Assembly: GCF_002000025.1 (NCBI RefSeq) | Contig: NZ_MUZV01000009.1 | Coordinates: 124,001-188,000, forward strand | Direction of reading: 5' to 3' | DNA from: Cognaticolwellia aestuarii | GTDB lineage: Bacteria > Pseudomonadota > Gammaproteobacteria > Enterobacterales > Alteromonadaceae | Length of the DNA: 64,000 nucleotides | In this document: piece by piece, positions 42,898 to 53,080 of the stretch | How the letters are laid out: each line of letters opens with the position of its first letter | Position numbering within the stretch: the stretch's first letter is position 1 | Notes under the pieces: model-generated | What the model saw: only the letters and a program-made list of their open reading frames with translations | Databases searched by the model: none | Told to the model about the DNA's origin: nothing | Program-made: the position numbers and the translations under genes

Positions 42898-44061
42898 ATG
42901 TCGGTTACTGGCCAATATAAACAACTTGTTGAGCAAAAGTCACTTAAGCTCGATAATGAGCAACTCCAAGCAGCTATTGCTTTGGACAAGCTTGCAGAAA
43001 AACTATTCCTTAGACAAACAAAAACACCTCTATTCACTTCATTTAAAAAACTATTCACCAAGCCGGTTGCTATTCATGGCATCTATTTTTATGGCAGAGT
43101 AGGGCGTGGCAAAACTATGTTGATGGATTTATTTTATCAACAGGTGAATATAACACGCAAAAAGCGCATACATTTTCATCACTTTATGGAGAGTGTACAT
43201 CAGAAGCTGCATGACTATAGCGGTAAAGACAACCCGTTAGTGCTGATTGCTCAAATGTGGGCAACAGAAGTTGACTTACTATGCTTTGATGAGTTTTTTG
43301 TTAATGATATTGGTGACGCTATGTTATTAGCGGGGTTACTCGATGCCATGCTTTCAAGCGGTATTACTTTGGTTGCTACATCAAACTGTAGACCAGAGCA
43401 GCTATACCTAAATGGTTTACAGCGGGAAAGGTTTTTACCAACCATTGATATTATTCACCAATATTGCCAAATTATCTCTATTGACGGAGCCAAAGATCAT
43501 CGATTACGCGAAAGTGATTCTCTGAGACATCAATATCGAGATTTTCATGTTGGTGATGAAAACGCAGATAACTTTTTGTCTCAACATTTTTTAGCTTTAG
43601 CTAGCGATAATATCCAATATAATGACAGCATTATGATTCATGGTCGAAGCATTAACTTTAATGCTCGTAGTGAGAGTGTTATTTGGTTTGATTTTATGGC
43701 TATTTGCTCATGTCCGCGTAGCCAAAGAGACTATATTAAATTAGCAGATCAATACGTAAGTGTGTTGATCAGCGATGTACCTCAATTTAGTGGTAAACTT
43801 ATTCCTGCGGTTTTCTCTGGTGTAGAAGATTGCTACCAGCGTAGTGGTGTGGTGATGGGGCAATTAAGAGGGCTTGATGATGAAGCTCGACGTTTTATTG
43901 CCCTTGTTGATGAGTTTTATGACCGAGGCATTCGTTTAATTATCGCTGCACAGGTTGATATTTCGGAGCTATATCAAGGTAGTCAACTTAGTTTTGAATT
44001 CGCACGTTGTCGCTCACGGCTGTTTGAAATGCAAAGGTTAACTTACCAGTCAAAGTCATAA
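42898..44061 (+). CDS. zapE: Cell division protein ZapE / AFG1-family ATPase
   Basis: A 387-residue P-loop ATPase: Walker A GRVGRGKT at 66-73, Walker B DLLCFDEFFVNDI near 117-127, sensor-like TLVATSNCRPEQLY, and arginine-rich second half. ZapE associates with FtsZ at constriction and with membrane insertase YidC in E. coli; AFG1 homologues act in mitochondrial protein quality control. Length matches (E. coli 375). Only 20 bp separate the csp terminator from its start, so its promoter lies within or before the csp terminator region. Confidence 0.94.
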   Translation: MSVTGQYKQLVEQKSLKLDNEQLQAAIALDKLAEKLFLRQTKTPLFTSFKKLFTKPVAIHGIYFYGRVGRGKTMLMDLFYQQVNITRKKRIHFHHFMESVHQKLHDYSGKDNPLVLIAQMWATEVDLLCFDEFFVNDIGDAMLLAGLLDAMLSSGITLVATSNCRPEQLYLNGLQRERFLPTIDIIHQYCQIISIDGAKDHRLRESDSLRHQYRDFHVGDENADNFLSQHFLALASDNIQYNDSIMIHGRSINFNARSESVIWFDFMAICSCPRSQRDYIKLADQYVSVLISDVPQFSGKLIPAVFSGVEDCYQRSGVVMGQLRGLDDEARRFIALVDEFYDRGIRLIIAAQVDISELYQGSQLSFEFARCRSRLFEMQRLTYQSKS

Positions 44062-44380
44062 TAACTACTCAGACAAAATATATCAGTTAAATTTCTCCAA
44101 CGAGCATTAAAATTACAAAGTTAATCATGTTCTCATTTCCTTTTAATGGCACAGCCACCTATTTATGCCAGTCAATTTAACTTGTTAAATTGACTAATTA
44201 TTTAGCTATAACACTAATATTTAGTTTTACATTATTTTAGTAATGTTATGGTTTTTATCTTAGTTGTTGATATTTATATGGTTTTTATGTTGGCACTCGT
44301 TTTGTAAAGAAGAGTAAGTAATAGAGGCTTATTTTCGCTCTGATGATGGCTAATCTGTCTAATTTGTAAAGGAAGGTAAT
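44062..44380. other. 319-bp intergenic region with an inverted repeat
   Basis: No gene. A 12-bp perfect inverted repeat AGTCAATTTAAC / GTTAAATTGACT with a 2-base loop lies at 44170-44195. It probably carries the promoter of the DUF2884 gene; the repeat may be an operator or zapE 3' end structure. Confidence 0.7.
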
Positions 44381-45184
44381 ATGAAAACTTTGATCGCAAC
44401 AGCATTAATTATGGCAAGTACAGTAAGTTATGCACACGAAAATTCTTTTTCTAGTGAATCATGTAACGTTGACTTAACTGGTGGGGTTAGTATTACTGCC
44501 GAAAAAATTACCTTTTCTAAAAATAAATCACCTTTATATACCATCAGCAATAATGATGTTTTATTGATTGATGGTGAAGAAGTGGCTTTGAATGCTAGCC
44601 AGCGATCTTTACTTCATGAATATTCAACCAATATTCGTGCGGTTGTACCTGAGGTTAAAGTGATTGCTTTAGATGCGATTGATTTAGCAATCGATGGTGT
44701 AAATTTAGCGTTTAACGAGTTATTAGGTGAAGGTAATAATGTTAGTTCAGATCTAACTACGCAATTAACTAGCATTCGTGCTGAAGTCAATGCAGAGTTT
44801 GACGGCAGTAAAGATTTTTATATTGATGAAGATGGCTTTGCTGGCGAGGATTTTTTTGGTGAAGACTTTGAGCAAAGAATCGAGTCGGCAGTTGAAACGA
44901 CTATCCAAAACTCTTTAGGAAGTTTAATGATTGCTGTTGGCCAACAAATGCTGTATTCAGGTGGTGATATGGATGCTTTTGGCAGCAAAATGGAACAATT
45001 TGGTCAGCAAATAGAGCATGAAATGGAAGCGCGCGGTGCTGGACTTGAAAAGCGTGGCGAGGCGTTATGTCAGTCGATGATTGTGATTGATAATTTGGAA
45101 GAGCAATTGAAAGCAAGTATTGATGAACTTGCTGATTACAACGTTATCACAGCCAGTAAAAAGACTTCTCATGGTGAAATTTAA
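44381..45184 (+). CDS. DUF2884 (YggN-like) exported protein
   Basis: A 267-residue protein with a signal peptide (MKTLIATALIMASTVSYA) and the DUF2884 features: CNVDLTGGVSI near the start, YTISNNDVLLIDGEEVALN, and a helical acidic second half with a second Cys near residue 229 (ALCQSM) that may pair with the first. Related to E. coli YggN. Function unknown. Monocistronic, terminator downstream. Confidence 0.88.
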   Translation: MKTLIATALIMASTVSYAHENSFSSESCNVDLTGGVSITAEKITFSKNKSPLYTISNNDVLLIDGEEVALNASQRSLLHEYSTNIRAVVPEVKVIALDAIDLAIDGVNLAFNELLGEGNNVSSDLTTQLTSIRAEVNAEFDGSKDFYIDEDGFAGEDFFGEDFEQRIESAVETTIQNSLGSLMIAVGQQMLYSGGDMDAFGSKMEQFGQQIEHEMEARGAGLEKRGEALCQSMIVIDNLEEQLKASIDELADYNVITASKKTSHGEI

Positions 45185-45265
45185 TCTTTAATCGCTTGAT
45201 AACTTCGTTTTCATTTTAAAGTGCTAAATGTGTAAATACATTTAGGACCGGACATGACTTTCAAT

Positions 45266-45296
45266 AAAGCGCTAGGGGTATCCCTTAGCGCTTTTT
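45266..45296 (+). terminator. Intrinsic terminator of the DUF2884 gene
   Basis: AAAGCGCTA / TAGCGCTTT arms around a GGGGTATCCCT loop that itself can pair, followed by T run. Just upstream, CTAAATGT / ACATTTAG (45222-45243) forms a further hairpin. Confidence 0.88.
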
Positions 45297-45377
45297 ATCG
45301 TGTTTTATCTTATTTTTATTGCTAAGGCATAAAGTGCACGTTACAGTAGCGCCCCAAAATCAGCCGATAGATTATAT

Positions 45378-46148
45378 ATGCACGCAGTTCAACGACTTCA
45401 TCAATACCGTAAAAGTTTGAGTACAACGACCTACAAGTCGAGAGGCCAACGTGTGGTCCGTTGTGAGCTTTGTCGGTTGGCTGAAAAATTTTGTATTTGT
45501 TCGCTAGCGCCGAGTGTCAAATCTAACGCTGGCTTTTTATTATTGATGTACGACACGGAAGTGTTAAAGCCAAGTAATACCGGTAAACTCATTGCTGATT
45601 TGATCCCGGATAGTTTTGCGTTTCTCTGGTCAAGAACAGAAGTTAACCCAGAGATCCTTGCTGTTTTAAATGATCCTACTTGGCAACCCATGATAGTATT
45701 TCCTAAAGCCTATGCCGGTGAAGAAAGGGAAATTTTTGATAATAAAGTTACATTAGCAACAGGTAAAAGACCTTTATTTATTATGCTTGATGGCAGTTGG
45801 CGTGAAGCTAAAAAAATGTTTCGTCGTAGCCCTTATTTACAAAACTTACCAGTGGTTTCATTTACGCCAAAAACACCTGAAGATACAACAAAGCTCAGTT
45901 CTCGTTATCAAATTCGTTTAGCGGCTAATAACACCGAATTAGCCACTGCTGAAGTTGCAGCACAGATATTGTCGCTAGCAGGTGAGCAGGTCAATGCAGA
46001 TTTACTTGATCTTTGGTTTGATGTTTTTAGCTACCAATACCAACGCGGGGTTTGCCAACAAAATAAAGCTAACCCTCATGCGGTATTCGAATATACAGAA
46101 TTTGCTAAGTTGCATGGCATTACGTTAGCACAAGATAATATCAGTTAA
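45378..46148 (+). CDS. DTW domain tRNA-uridine aminocarboxypropyltransferase
   Basis: A 256-residue protein with an N-terminal CxxC...CxC cluster (Cys29, Cys32, Cys39, Cys41) followed by the DTW domain, whose hallmark here reads DGSW (Asp138-Gly-Ser-Trp141) in MLDGSWREAKKMF. Such enzymes (TapT/YfiP family) install the acp3U modification at tRNA uridine 47 with SAM. The four cysteines likely bind zinc. The DxxW form rather than DTW is common in the family. Monocistronic. Substrate inferred from family. Confidence 0.88.
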   Translation: MHAVQRLHQYRKSLSTTTYKSRGQRVVRCELCRLAEKFCICSLAPSVKSNAGFLLLMYDTEVLKPSNTGKLIADLIPDSFAFLWSRTEVNPEILAVLNDPTWQPMIVFPKAYAGEEREIFDNKVTLATGKRPLFIMLDGSWREAKKMFRRSPYLQNLPVVSFTPKTPEDTTKLSSRYQIRLAANNTELATAEVAAQILSLAGEQVNADLLDLWFDVFSYQYQRGVCQQNKANPHAVFEYTEFAKLHGITLAQDNIS

Positions 46149-46247
46149 GTGACTCAGTGTTAGCAGTAAACTTTAAATGCATGAAAACACTGCAGCTTAA
46201 GCAAAACTATTTTATAATAATGAACATTATAGTAACGAGGTTAATTT

Positions 46248-46685
46248 ATGAAAATATGTGGTGTTGAGTTAAAAGGTAACGATGCAATTATTTGTATCAT
46301 GTCGCGGGAAAATGGGTTGTACGACATACCAAAAACGCGCGTACAAAAAATTAGTCTGGTTGATGCGGGTGATGCCGAGCAAGTACAATACTTTCAATTT
46401 GCTTTCGCTAAGCTGATGGAAGACTATAAAGTTGATAAAGTGGTTATCAAAGGGCGTGCATTAAAAGGTAAATTCGCCGGTGGACCTGTTGGCTTCAAAT
46501 TGGAAGCTGCTATTCAGCTTATTAAAGACTTACCTGTAGAAATACTAGCAGGTAGCTTTATCAAAAAAGCGCTAACACGTAGCCAGGTTGATATTGATTT
46601 TCGTGATACGGGTTTAAAGCAATACCAAGAAAATGCTTTTGAAACTGTTTTTGCATTTTTTGAAGGTAGTATGTACCTTCAGTAA
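46248..46685 (+). CDS. DUF3010 family protein
   Basis: A 145-residue protein beginning MKICGVELKGNDAIICIM and containing VVIKGRALKGKFAGGPVGFKLEAAIQLI near residues 64-91, both typical of DUF3010. The N-terminal strands resemble an RNase H-like or Holliday-resolvase-like fold, but I cannot see catalytic residues convincingly. Function unknown. Monocistronic. Confidence 0.88.
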   Translation: MKICGVELKGNDAIICIMSRENGLYDIPKTRVQKISLVDAGDAEQVQYFQFAFAKLMEDYKVDKVVIKGRALKGKFAGGPVGFKLEAAIQLIKDLPVEILAGSFIKKALTRSQVDIDFRDTGLKQYQENAFETVFAFFEGSMYLQ

Positions 46686-46717
46686 TACCAATGACTTGGT
46701 GGTGAATATCAAATTAT

Positions 46718-46746
46718 AAAAAGGGTCGCGATTTGCGACCCTTTTT
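46718..46746. terminator. Bidirectional terminator between DUF3010 and the M3 peptidase
   Basis: AAAAAGGGTCGC / GCGACCCTTTTT arms around GATTT between convergent genes. Confidence 0.92.
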
Positions 46747-46780
46747 AATAGACAAAAGATAATATTTTAGCCTTTCAGTC

Positions 46781-48928
46781 TTACTTACTGATTAAACCTC
46801 TACGCTCAAGTAATGGTTCTACTTTCGGATCTTGGCCTCTAAAACGACGGTACATAATCGTTGGATCGTCTGTGCCACCGCTTTCAAGCACGTGCTTACG
46901 ATATAGTTCAGCCGTTTTTTGGTCGAATATGCCATTTTCTTTAAAAGCTAACCAAGTATCAGCATCATAGATATTTGACCAGATATAGCCATAGTAGCCA
47001 GCAGAGTAGCCACCAGCAAAAATGTGCGAGTAGTAACCTGTTTTATATCTTGGTGCGATCTGTTCAATTAGCCCTATTTCTTTTAACACATTTTCTTCAA
47101 AACTATTAGCGTCTTGTAATTCAGCTGTTTCTAATGAGTGCCAGCTCATATCAAGCAATGCTGCTGCTAAATATTCTGTAGTACCAAAACCTTGATTGAA
47201 CTTGCCAGACGCTTGAATTTTTTCAACAAGTGCTTGTGGAATAACTTCACCAGTTTGGTAGTGCTTAGCAAAGTTCGCTAATACCTCAGGCTCAGTCATC
47301 CAGTTTTCCATCACTTGTGACGGGTATTCAACATAATCTCTTGGTAATGACGTACCGGTTTGAGAGCGGTAATATCCGTCAGATAATAAGCCTTGAATAG
47401 CGTGACCAAATTCATGAAATAACGTTGATGCTTGATCAAAAGTTAATAACGTTGGCTTGTCGCCAATTGGGCGAGGGTAGTTTAATACGTTATAAATGAT
47501 CGGCGTTACGTCTTCACCGTTCATGCGGTACTGTTTACGGAAACTGCTCATCCAAGCACCGCCACGTTTACTTTCTCGCACGTAGTGATCAGCCATGAAT
47601 ACGCCAATATAGCTGCCATCACGGTCGTAAACTTCATAGGTACGCACTTCAGGATGGTATTTAGGTAGGTCATCGCGCTCTTTAAATGTTACGCCCCACA
47701 GTTTTTCTGCAGTGTAAAATACGCCTTGCTGTGTCGCTTCTAATGAAAAGTAAGGTTTAGTTTCTGCTGCATCTATATCAAAACGTTGCTTGCGAATTTT
47801 TTCAGAATAATACCACCAATCCCAGGCTGCCACTGTAAAGTCGCCGCCTTCTGCATCAATCATTTTTTGAATGTCAGCTGTTTCTTCTTTTGCTCGCTCT
47901 AAAGCCGCAGGCCAAACTTTGTTTAATAATTCAAAAACATTTTCAGGTGTTTTTGCTGTCGCATTTTCAAGCACAAAATGGGCATGCGTTTTGTAACCTA
48001 AAAGCTGAGCTTTTTGGTAGCGCAGGCTAGCAATTTCACTGGCAATTGCTTGGTTGTTATTGGCATTGTCATTATTACCGCGCATGGTGTAACCCTTATA
48101 GATGGTTTCACGTAGTTTGCGGTTGTTTGAGTAAGTTAAAAAAGGATTTTTACTTGGGCGATGAGTAGTAAATACCCATTTTCCTTCGTGACCTCGGGCG
48201 GTCGCGGTTGCGGCTGCTGCTGCAATAATATCAGCAGGTAAGCCGTCTAGATCGGCTTTATTATCAATAACCATTTCAAAGTTATTGGTTTCAGCTAGCA
48301 GGTTTTCACCAAATTTTAAGCTTAAACCACTGAGCTTTTCGTTTAGTTCGCGTAGTTTTAATTTATCAGCATCGTTAAGGTTAGCACCACCTCTGACAAA
48401 GCCTTTATAGGTTTTTTCCAATAGGCGCATTTGATCTGTGCGTAAGCCTAATTTATCTTTGTTATCATAAACCGCTTTAACGCGTTGAAATAAAGCATCA
48501 TTCAATGCAATGTCATCACCTAAGGCTGAAAGTTTTGGTGAGATCTCCTTCGCAATAGCACGCATTTCATCATCAGACATTGAGCCGGTTAAACCATAGA
48601 AAGTATTGCTGACTTTATTTAGAAAATTACCAGATTTTTCCATCGCTACAATAGTGTTTTCAAAAGTAGGGCGTGATTTAACTTTTGTTATCGCATCGAT
48701 TTCAAGCTTATTCTGTGCGATACCGTGATAAAAAGCCGGTAAGTAATCGCTTTTTTTAATTTTATCAAACGGAGGGATACCATGAGGAGTATCGTAATCA
48801 GAAAAAAAAGGGTTGTTTGCCGTATTTTCTGCTTGTGCTACAGCTACCACATTCGCTGTGGTGGTATTTTGTTGGCAACCGGCTAATGCGATAGCAATGG
48901 CCAATGGTGCAAGATAACGAATTTTCAT
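46781..48928 (-). CDS. dcp: M3 family peptidyl-dipeptidase (Dcp-like) lipoprotein
   Basis: A 715-residue zinc metallopeptidase with the M3 catalytic site His505-Glu-Phe-Gly-His509 and third ligand Glu534 (YVEYPSQVME). It has a lipoprotein signal (MKIRYLAPLAIAIALAGC, Cys18), so it acts at the membrane, unlike E. coli Dcp, which is cytoplasmic or soluble periplasmic. The large N-terminal helical domain and C-terminal catalytic half match thimet/Dcp enzymes, which release C-terminal dipeptides. Monocistronic on the minus strand, with a terminator at its 3' end. Confidence 0.94.
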   Translation of the reverse strand: MKIRYLAPLAIAIALAGCQQNTTTANVVAVAQAENTANNPFFSDYDTPHGIPPFDKIKKSDYLPAFYHGIAQNKLEIDAITKVKSRPTFENTIVAMEKSGNFLNKVSNTFYGLTGSMSDDEMRAIAKEISPKLSALGDDIALNDALFQRVKAVYDNKDKLGLRTDQMRLLEKTYKGFVRGGANLNDADKLKLRELNEKLSGLSLKFGENLLAETNNFEMVIDNKADLDGLPADIIAAAAATATARGHEGKWVFTTHRPSKNPFLTYSNNRKLRETIYKGYTMRGNNDNANNNQAIASEIASLRYQKAQLLGYKTHAHFVLENATAKTPENVFELLNKVWPAALERAKEETADIQKMIDAEGGDFTVAAWDWWYYSEKIRKQRFDIDAAETKPYFSLEATQQGVFYTAEKLWGVTFKERDDLPKYHPEVRTYEVYDRDGSYIGVFMADHYVRESKRGGAWMSSFRKQYRMNGEDVTPIIYNVLNYPRPIGDKPTLLTFDQASTLFHEFGHAIQGLLSDGYYRSQTGTSLPRDYVEYPSQVMENWMTEPEVLANFAKHYQTGEVIPQALVEKIQASGKFNQGFGTTEYLAAALLDMSWHSLETAELQDANSFEENVLKEIGLIEQIAPRYKTGYYSHIFAGGYSAGYYGYIWSNIYDADTWLAFKENGIFDQKTAELYRKHVLESGGTDDPTIMYRRFRGQDPKVEPLLERRGLISK

Positions 48929-49189
48929 TAAATGACCTTGTTAGTTTTATTAGGATGAATGATGTTATTTAGCCAACAATATAGCTAAATAACAGTGAAA
49001 CTTGTTCTGATTCTATGTTGCATGCACCGTAGGTACAAGGTTAGCAGGCAAAAATTCGATGAGTGGCTAGTTATTGACGTTAAAATTGCATATTGCACGA
49101 CATTCGTCGTGGTTTGCTCAAAATATGGTAATTTATCGGCTACATTACTAGGTAAAAATAGCCGATAGAGTGTTTACGTTTTCGTCTTG

Positions 49190-49720
49190 TTATTTATCTA
49201 ACTTAGGGGATTTAACGATTTCTTTTACCGCAAGCTCAAGGCGTGGATCTGAGGTATCAGAGCTGGTTGATTTAAAGATAACTTGATTATCTCTATTAAT
49301 GAAAAAAGTGGTTGGAGTGCCTCTGACACCATAAAGCATAGCTACTTGATCACCGTTAACGGCAGTCGGAAAATGATAACCGCGTGAGGCTAATTCATCT
49401 TGTGGTAACGCACCGTCATCCTCATTAAAACTAATGGCAACTATTTTGACCCCTTGTTGTTGGTATTTCTTTTCCAGTTCAGCTAATTTAGGCTGTAACT
49501 TTTTGCAGTAAGGGCACCAGGTCGCCCAAAAATGTAAAATTGTCGCTTGGCCTTGAAATTGAGTTGAAGAAATTGTTTTACCGTTTTGCATTTTTAATTG
49601 CCAAGCTGGAGCTTGCGGTGCCGTTGTCGATTCATCGGCATGAACACTTATCGATAGCATGGCGAAGGTTAATAAAATTGCGTGAGTAAATTTTTTATTG
49701 AAAGTAGCTAGGTTAATCAA
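49190..49720 (-). CDS. TlpA-like periplasmic thioredoxin-fold protein
   Basis: A 176-residue protein with a signal peptide (MINLATFNKKFTHAILLTFAMLSISVHA) and the thioredoxin-like redox site Cys69-Pro-Tyr-Cys72 in HFWATWCPYCKK. Segments GTPTTFFINRDNQVIF (cis-Pro loop) and KIVAISFNEDDG fit the TlpA/ResA family. It reduces disulfides or haem-carrier cysteines in the periplasm; the partner is unknown. Monocistronic. Confidence 0.9.
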   Translation of the reverse strand: MINLATFNKKFTHAILLTFAMLSISVHADESTTAPQAPAWQLKMQNGKTISSTQFQGQATILHFWATWCPYCKKLQPKLAELEKKYQQQGVKIVAISFNEDDGALPQDELASRGYHFPTAVNGDQVAMLYGVRGTPTTFFINRDNQVIFKSTSSDTSDPRLELAVKEIVKSPKLDK

Positions 49721-49995
49721 ATGAGATCCTTATTTATTACTGGCTTAAGTAACTTGACCTAGCGAGGGAGGTTCTGGTTTCAAAATAATTAATTTATTTA
49801 ACCAGAACTGGAAATGACGGCTTTACAGACGTTAATAGTTAGCTATTTGAATGATTACAAGTTTTAGCTGAAGGAGGGGGAAAATCAAATATCTGCATCC
49901 TTGCAGATATAATCAATATCAGTAAAAGCGCATTATTGCTCAGGTTATCTAAGCTCGGCTTCTAACGCTACTTGGTGGTTTTTAATCAGCAATGA

Positions 49996-51597
49996 TCAAC
50001 AATGCTCAGCTAAAATCAAATCAGCGGCTTTGGCGGCAATCATCATCGTTGGCGCGTTAGTGTTACCGCTAACCAGTGTTGGCATAATTGAGGCATCAAT
50101 AACGCGTAATTGCTTGATGCCATGTACTTTTAATTGCTCATTAACCACAGCTAATTCGTCTTGCCCCATTTTACACGTACCTACAGGGTGATAAATGGTA
50201 TTACACTTCTCTTTTAGGAACTGATGAATAGCTTGATCGCTATCACAGTTCTCATCTGGAAATAAGTCTTTTACATGTGTTGTGGACAAGGGCGGCGTTG
50301 ATAATATTTTTTTTGCGATTTTTACGCCTTTAATCATCGTATCAATATCATCTTGGTGATCTAACATATTGAGCTGAATACGTGGATGTTGGCTGATACT
50401 ATTACTATTAAGTGTCACTGTGCCACGACTTTTTGGCCTAAGTAAACAAACATGTAAGGCCAAGCCATAACTACAAAGTAGTTTATGATTTCGCCCATGA
50501 TTGTCCATTGCGGCCGGCACGAAATGTAATTGTAAATCAGGTTCAGTTAATGATGGATCCGACTTAATAAAACCGCCGCTTTCAGCAATAACAGTAGTAA
50601 GTAAACCGGCACGCTTTGTGATAAATTTTACTGCTTCTTTCGCCCCCCACCAGAGTGCTTTTGGACGATAAGCTAATACTTCGGTTCTATTATGCTGAGC
50701 CACATTCAGTACGTCGACATGATCTTGTAAATTCTTGCCAACGCCTTCTAACGCATGTATTAGCTCAATATTATGCTTTGCTAACTCAGCTTGAGGGCCA
50801 ATACCAGATAACATTAATATTTGTGGTGAGTTGATCGCACCAGCGCTAACAATAACCTCTTTATTAGCCATTAATCGCAGCGATTTACCGTGCTGTTTGT
50901 AAATAACACCCACGGCAATGTTATCTTTTATTAATACTTTTTCGACTTGCGTCTGAGTAATAACCGTTAAATTTTTGCGATGTAAATTTGGGGTTAAAAA
51001 CGCTTTTGCAGCGCTATGCCTCAAACCGTCTTTTTGAGTAACTTGATAATAGCCAATACCTTCTTGTGAAGCGCCATTAAAATCATTATTTTCAGGGTAG
51101 CCTGCAGCTACTGCCGATTGTATAAAGTCTTCATTTACTGCTGGTTTTGATACTGAGTCTGCAACGTTGAGCGCACCATTGATGCCATGAAAGTCGTCTT
51201 CGCCACGCTCTTGGTGCTCGAGTGCTTTAAAGTAAGGTAATACCTCGTCAAAACTCCAGCCTTTGTTACCTAAGTTATGCCAGTGATCATAGTCTTGCTT
51301 TTGACCTCTAACATACAGCATGGCATTAATCGAGCTACTACCGCCAAGTGTTTTTCCTCGGGGAGTGAAAATTTCACGTTGATTAAGTGTTTTTTCAGCA
51401 TCTGAGTTAAATTGCCAGTTTACATTGCGACTTTGCATTAAACCAATAATGCCGATTGGCAAGTGGATAAGCCAACTTTTATCTGGTTTACCAGCCTCTA
51501 ATAGGCAAACGCTATGTTTGCCACTAGCCGATAATTTATCTGCTAGTACACAGCCTGCAGAGCCGCCGCCAATGATGACAAAATCAAATGTTTTCAC
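49996..51597 (-). CDS. GMC family FAD-dependent oxidoreductase (choline dehydrogenase-like)
   Basis: A 533-residue flavoprotein: N-terminal dinucleotide motif IIGGGSAGCVLADKLS from residue 8, the GMC signature GGSSSINAMLYVRGQ near 86-100, and the C-terminal catalytic His470 in YHPVGTCKMG with the conserved SGNTNAP near 510. Family members oxidise alcohols. Length and motif order match choline dehydrogenase BetA, but no betB, betI or transporter is adjacent, so another alcohol substrate is equally likely. Transcribed alone. Confidence 0.9.
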   Translation of the reverse strand: MKTFDFVIIGGGSAGCVLADKLSASGKHSVCLLEAGKPDKSWLIHLPIGIIGLMQSRNVNWQFNSDAEKTLNQREIFTPRGKTLGGSSSINAMLYVRGQKQDYDHWHNLGNKGWSFDEVLPYFKALEHQERGEDDFHGINGALNVADSVSKPAVNEDFIQSAVAAGYPENNDFNGASQEGIGYYQVTQKDGLRHSAAKAFLTPNLHRKNLTVITQTQVEKVLIKDNIAVGVIYKQHGKSLRLMANKEVIVSAGAINSPQILMLSGIGPQAELAKHNIELIHALEGVGKNLQDHVDVLNVAQHNRTEVLAYRPKALWWGAKEAVKFITKRAGLLTTVIAESGGFIKSDPSLTEPDLQLHFVPAAMDNHGRNHKLLCSYGLALHVCLLRPKSRGTVTLNSNSISQHPRIQLNMLDHQDDIDTMIKGVKIAKKILSTPPLSTTHVKDLFPDENCDSDQAIHQFLKEKCNTIYHPVGTCKMGQDELAVVNEQLKVHGIKQLRVIDASIMPTLVSGNTNAPTMMIAAKAADLILAEHC

Positions 51598-51691
51598 ACA
51601 ACCACCCTTAACTTAATTTTTATTATTATTTTTAACAAGTCAGACCACTATGATATAAAAATGTTGTTTATTCAAGTGCCGAGCTTGGGTG

Positions 51692-53080
51692 CTATTGACT
51701 ACCCACATCTTTGATATCTATTTGTTGTACTTTTCCATATTTTGCAACCGCATCATTTAATTGAGATGCTTTACCGATGATAACCATTTGTAAATTTTCT
51801 TTTGGAAAGTACTTGTTGATCAGTTGCTGTGTTTTGGCAACGGTTAATGAATTCACTTGTTGTTCAAATGTGTTGATATAACGCTCGTCAAAATTATAAC
51901 TGTACATTTGTCCTAAGAGGTTGCTTAAATCTTGTGATGTTTCAAATTTAGGCGGAAACTTACCTTTTACGTATGCTTTAGCTGAAGCTAATGTTTCATG
52001 ATCAATCCCCTGTAACCATAAACGACGGTAGGTAGTTAATGCCAGATCAATAGCTTCTACCGTACTCGCGGTTTTTGTAAAGCTTGAGATAGCAAAACTT
52101 CCTGCATGGCTATAGTGAGTAAATTGACTTTTAGCACCATAGGTTAATCCTGAGTTAACACGCAATTCGTCATTTAACCACGAAGTAAAGCGATCACCTA
52201 AAATTGTGTTAATTACAGATATACCGACTAAGTCTGGTGTATTTCGTGCAATACCAAGTCCGCCAATGGCAAATGTTGACTCGATAGCATCGGCTTTGTT
52301 AACTAACAATACTTTTGCTTGTGTTAAAGGTTTTGGTAGTGTTATTTCCGCTGGTGTTATTTTGTTGTGATTATTCCAGTCTGAAAACAATGCGTTGACT
52401 TGTTTTAACATGGCTTGACTATTGAAGTCTCCAACCACGACAATCGCCGAATTTTTTGGTTGATACCATTGTTTATGGAAAGCCTTAACATCGGAGAGTT
52501 TTATTTTTCTGATCGAATCAGCATGACCTGTTGTTATGGCATTGTAGCTAGAGTCAGCAAAAACCATCTGCTTAAAATAGTTATTGATCACTGACTTTGG
52601 GCTCTCTTTGTTTTGCTCTAATGTCAGTAAATGCTGTTTTTTCTTTTTATCAAACTCATTGCTTGAAAATTTTGGATGAGTGATAACATTTTTTAGTAAT
52701 GCTAGCATCTCTGTTTGATCTTTCTCGGCGAACGAGTTCCCAATATACGACGATTCACTATCCGCATAGGTGGAAATGTTGGCACCAATAAAGTCTACTG
52801 TTTCATTAATTTGAGCTTTTGAGCGTTGTTCAGTACCTAGCAGTAAATTCTCAGCGGTTAAATAGGCTAAGCCCGCAATTGAGTCATTAATAGCACCAGC
52901 TTTAACCACAATATTGACATCGATAAGTGGTACTTCATGCTGCTCCATTAAGTAAACGGTTAAGCCGTTATCTAAAGTGACTTTTTGATATTCAGGTAAG
53001 GTGTAATCTGCATTAGCTTGCAATGTAAAAAAAGTGAAGCCGCAAATTGCTAAAGTCGTTAATAGCTTATAAATCCGCAT
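51692..53080 (-). CDS. M16 family protein, catalytically degenerate subunit
   Basis: A 462-residue exported protein (signal peptide ending near ANA-D) with the two-lobe M16 fold and YLPGSLF-free, MPP-alpha-like features. The position where its partner has HFFEH reads YLTAE, so the zinc ligands and catalytic Glu are lost. The gene starts 14 bp inside the 3' end of the active M16 gene, so the two are translationally coupled and probably form a heterodimer in which this subunit shapes the chamber. Cargo unknown. Confidence 0.88.
   Translation of the reverse strand: MRIYKLLTTLAICGFTFFTLQANADYTLPEYQKVTLDNGLTVYLMEQHEVPLIDVNIVVKAGAINDSIAGLAYLTAENLLLGTEQRSKAQINETVDFIGANISTYADSESSYIGNSFAEKDQTEMLALLKNVITHPKFSSNEFDKKKKQHLLTLEQNKESPKSVINNYFKQMVFADSSYNAITTGHADSIRKIKLSDVKAFHKQWYQPKNSAIVVVGDFNSQAMLKQVNALFSDWNNHNKITPAEITLPKPLTQAKVLLVNKADAIESTFAIGGLGIARNTPDLVGISVINTILGDRFTSWLNDELRVNSGLTYGAKSQFTHYSHAGSFAISSFTKTASTVEAIDLALTTYRRLWLQGIDHETLASAKAYVKGKFPPKFETSQDLSNLLGQMYSYNFDERYINTFEQQVNSLTVAKTQQLINKYFPKENLQMVIIGKASQLNDAVAKYGKVQQIDIKDVGSQ

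Noticed and set aside
49771-49808. GTTCTGGTT / AACCAGAAC inverted repeat upstream of the TlpA-like gene
   Set aside because: Nine-base arms with a 20-base loop in AT-rich DNA; could occur by chance and has no T run.
49889-49910. ATATCTGCA / TGCAGATAT hairpin
   Set aside because: Short and AT-rich; downstream of the GMC gene's 5' end with no terminator geometry, so not given as a feature.
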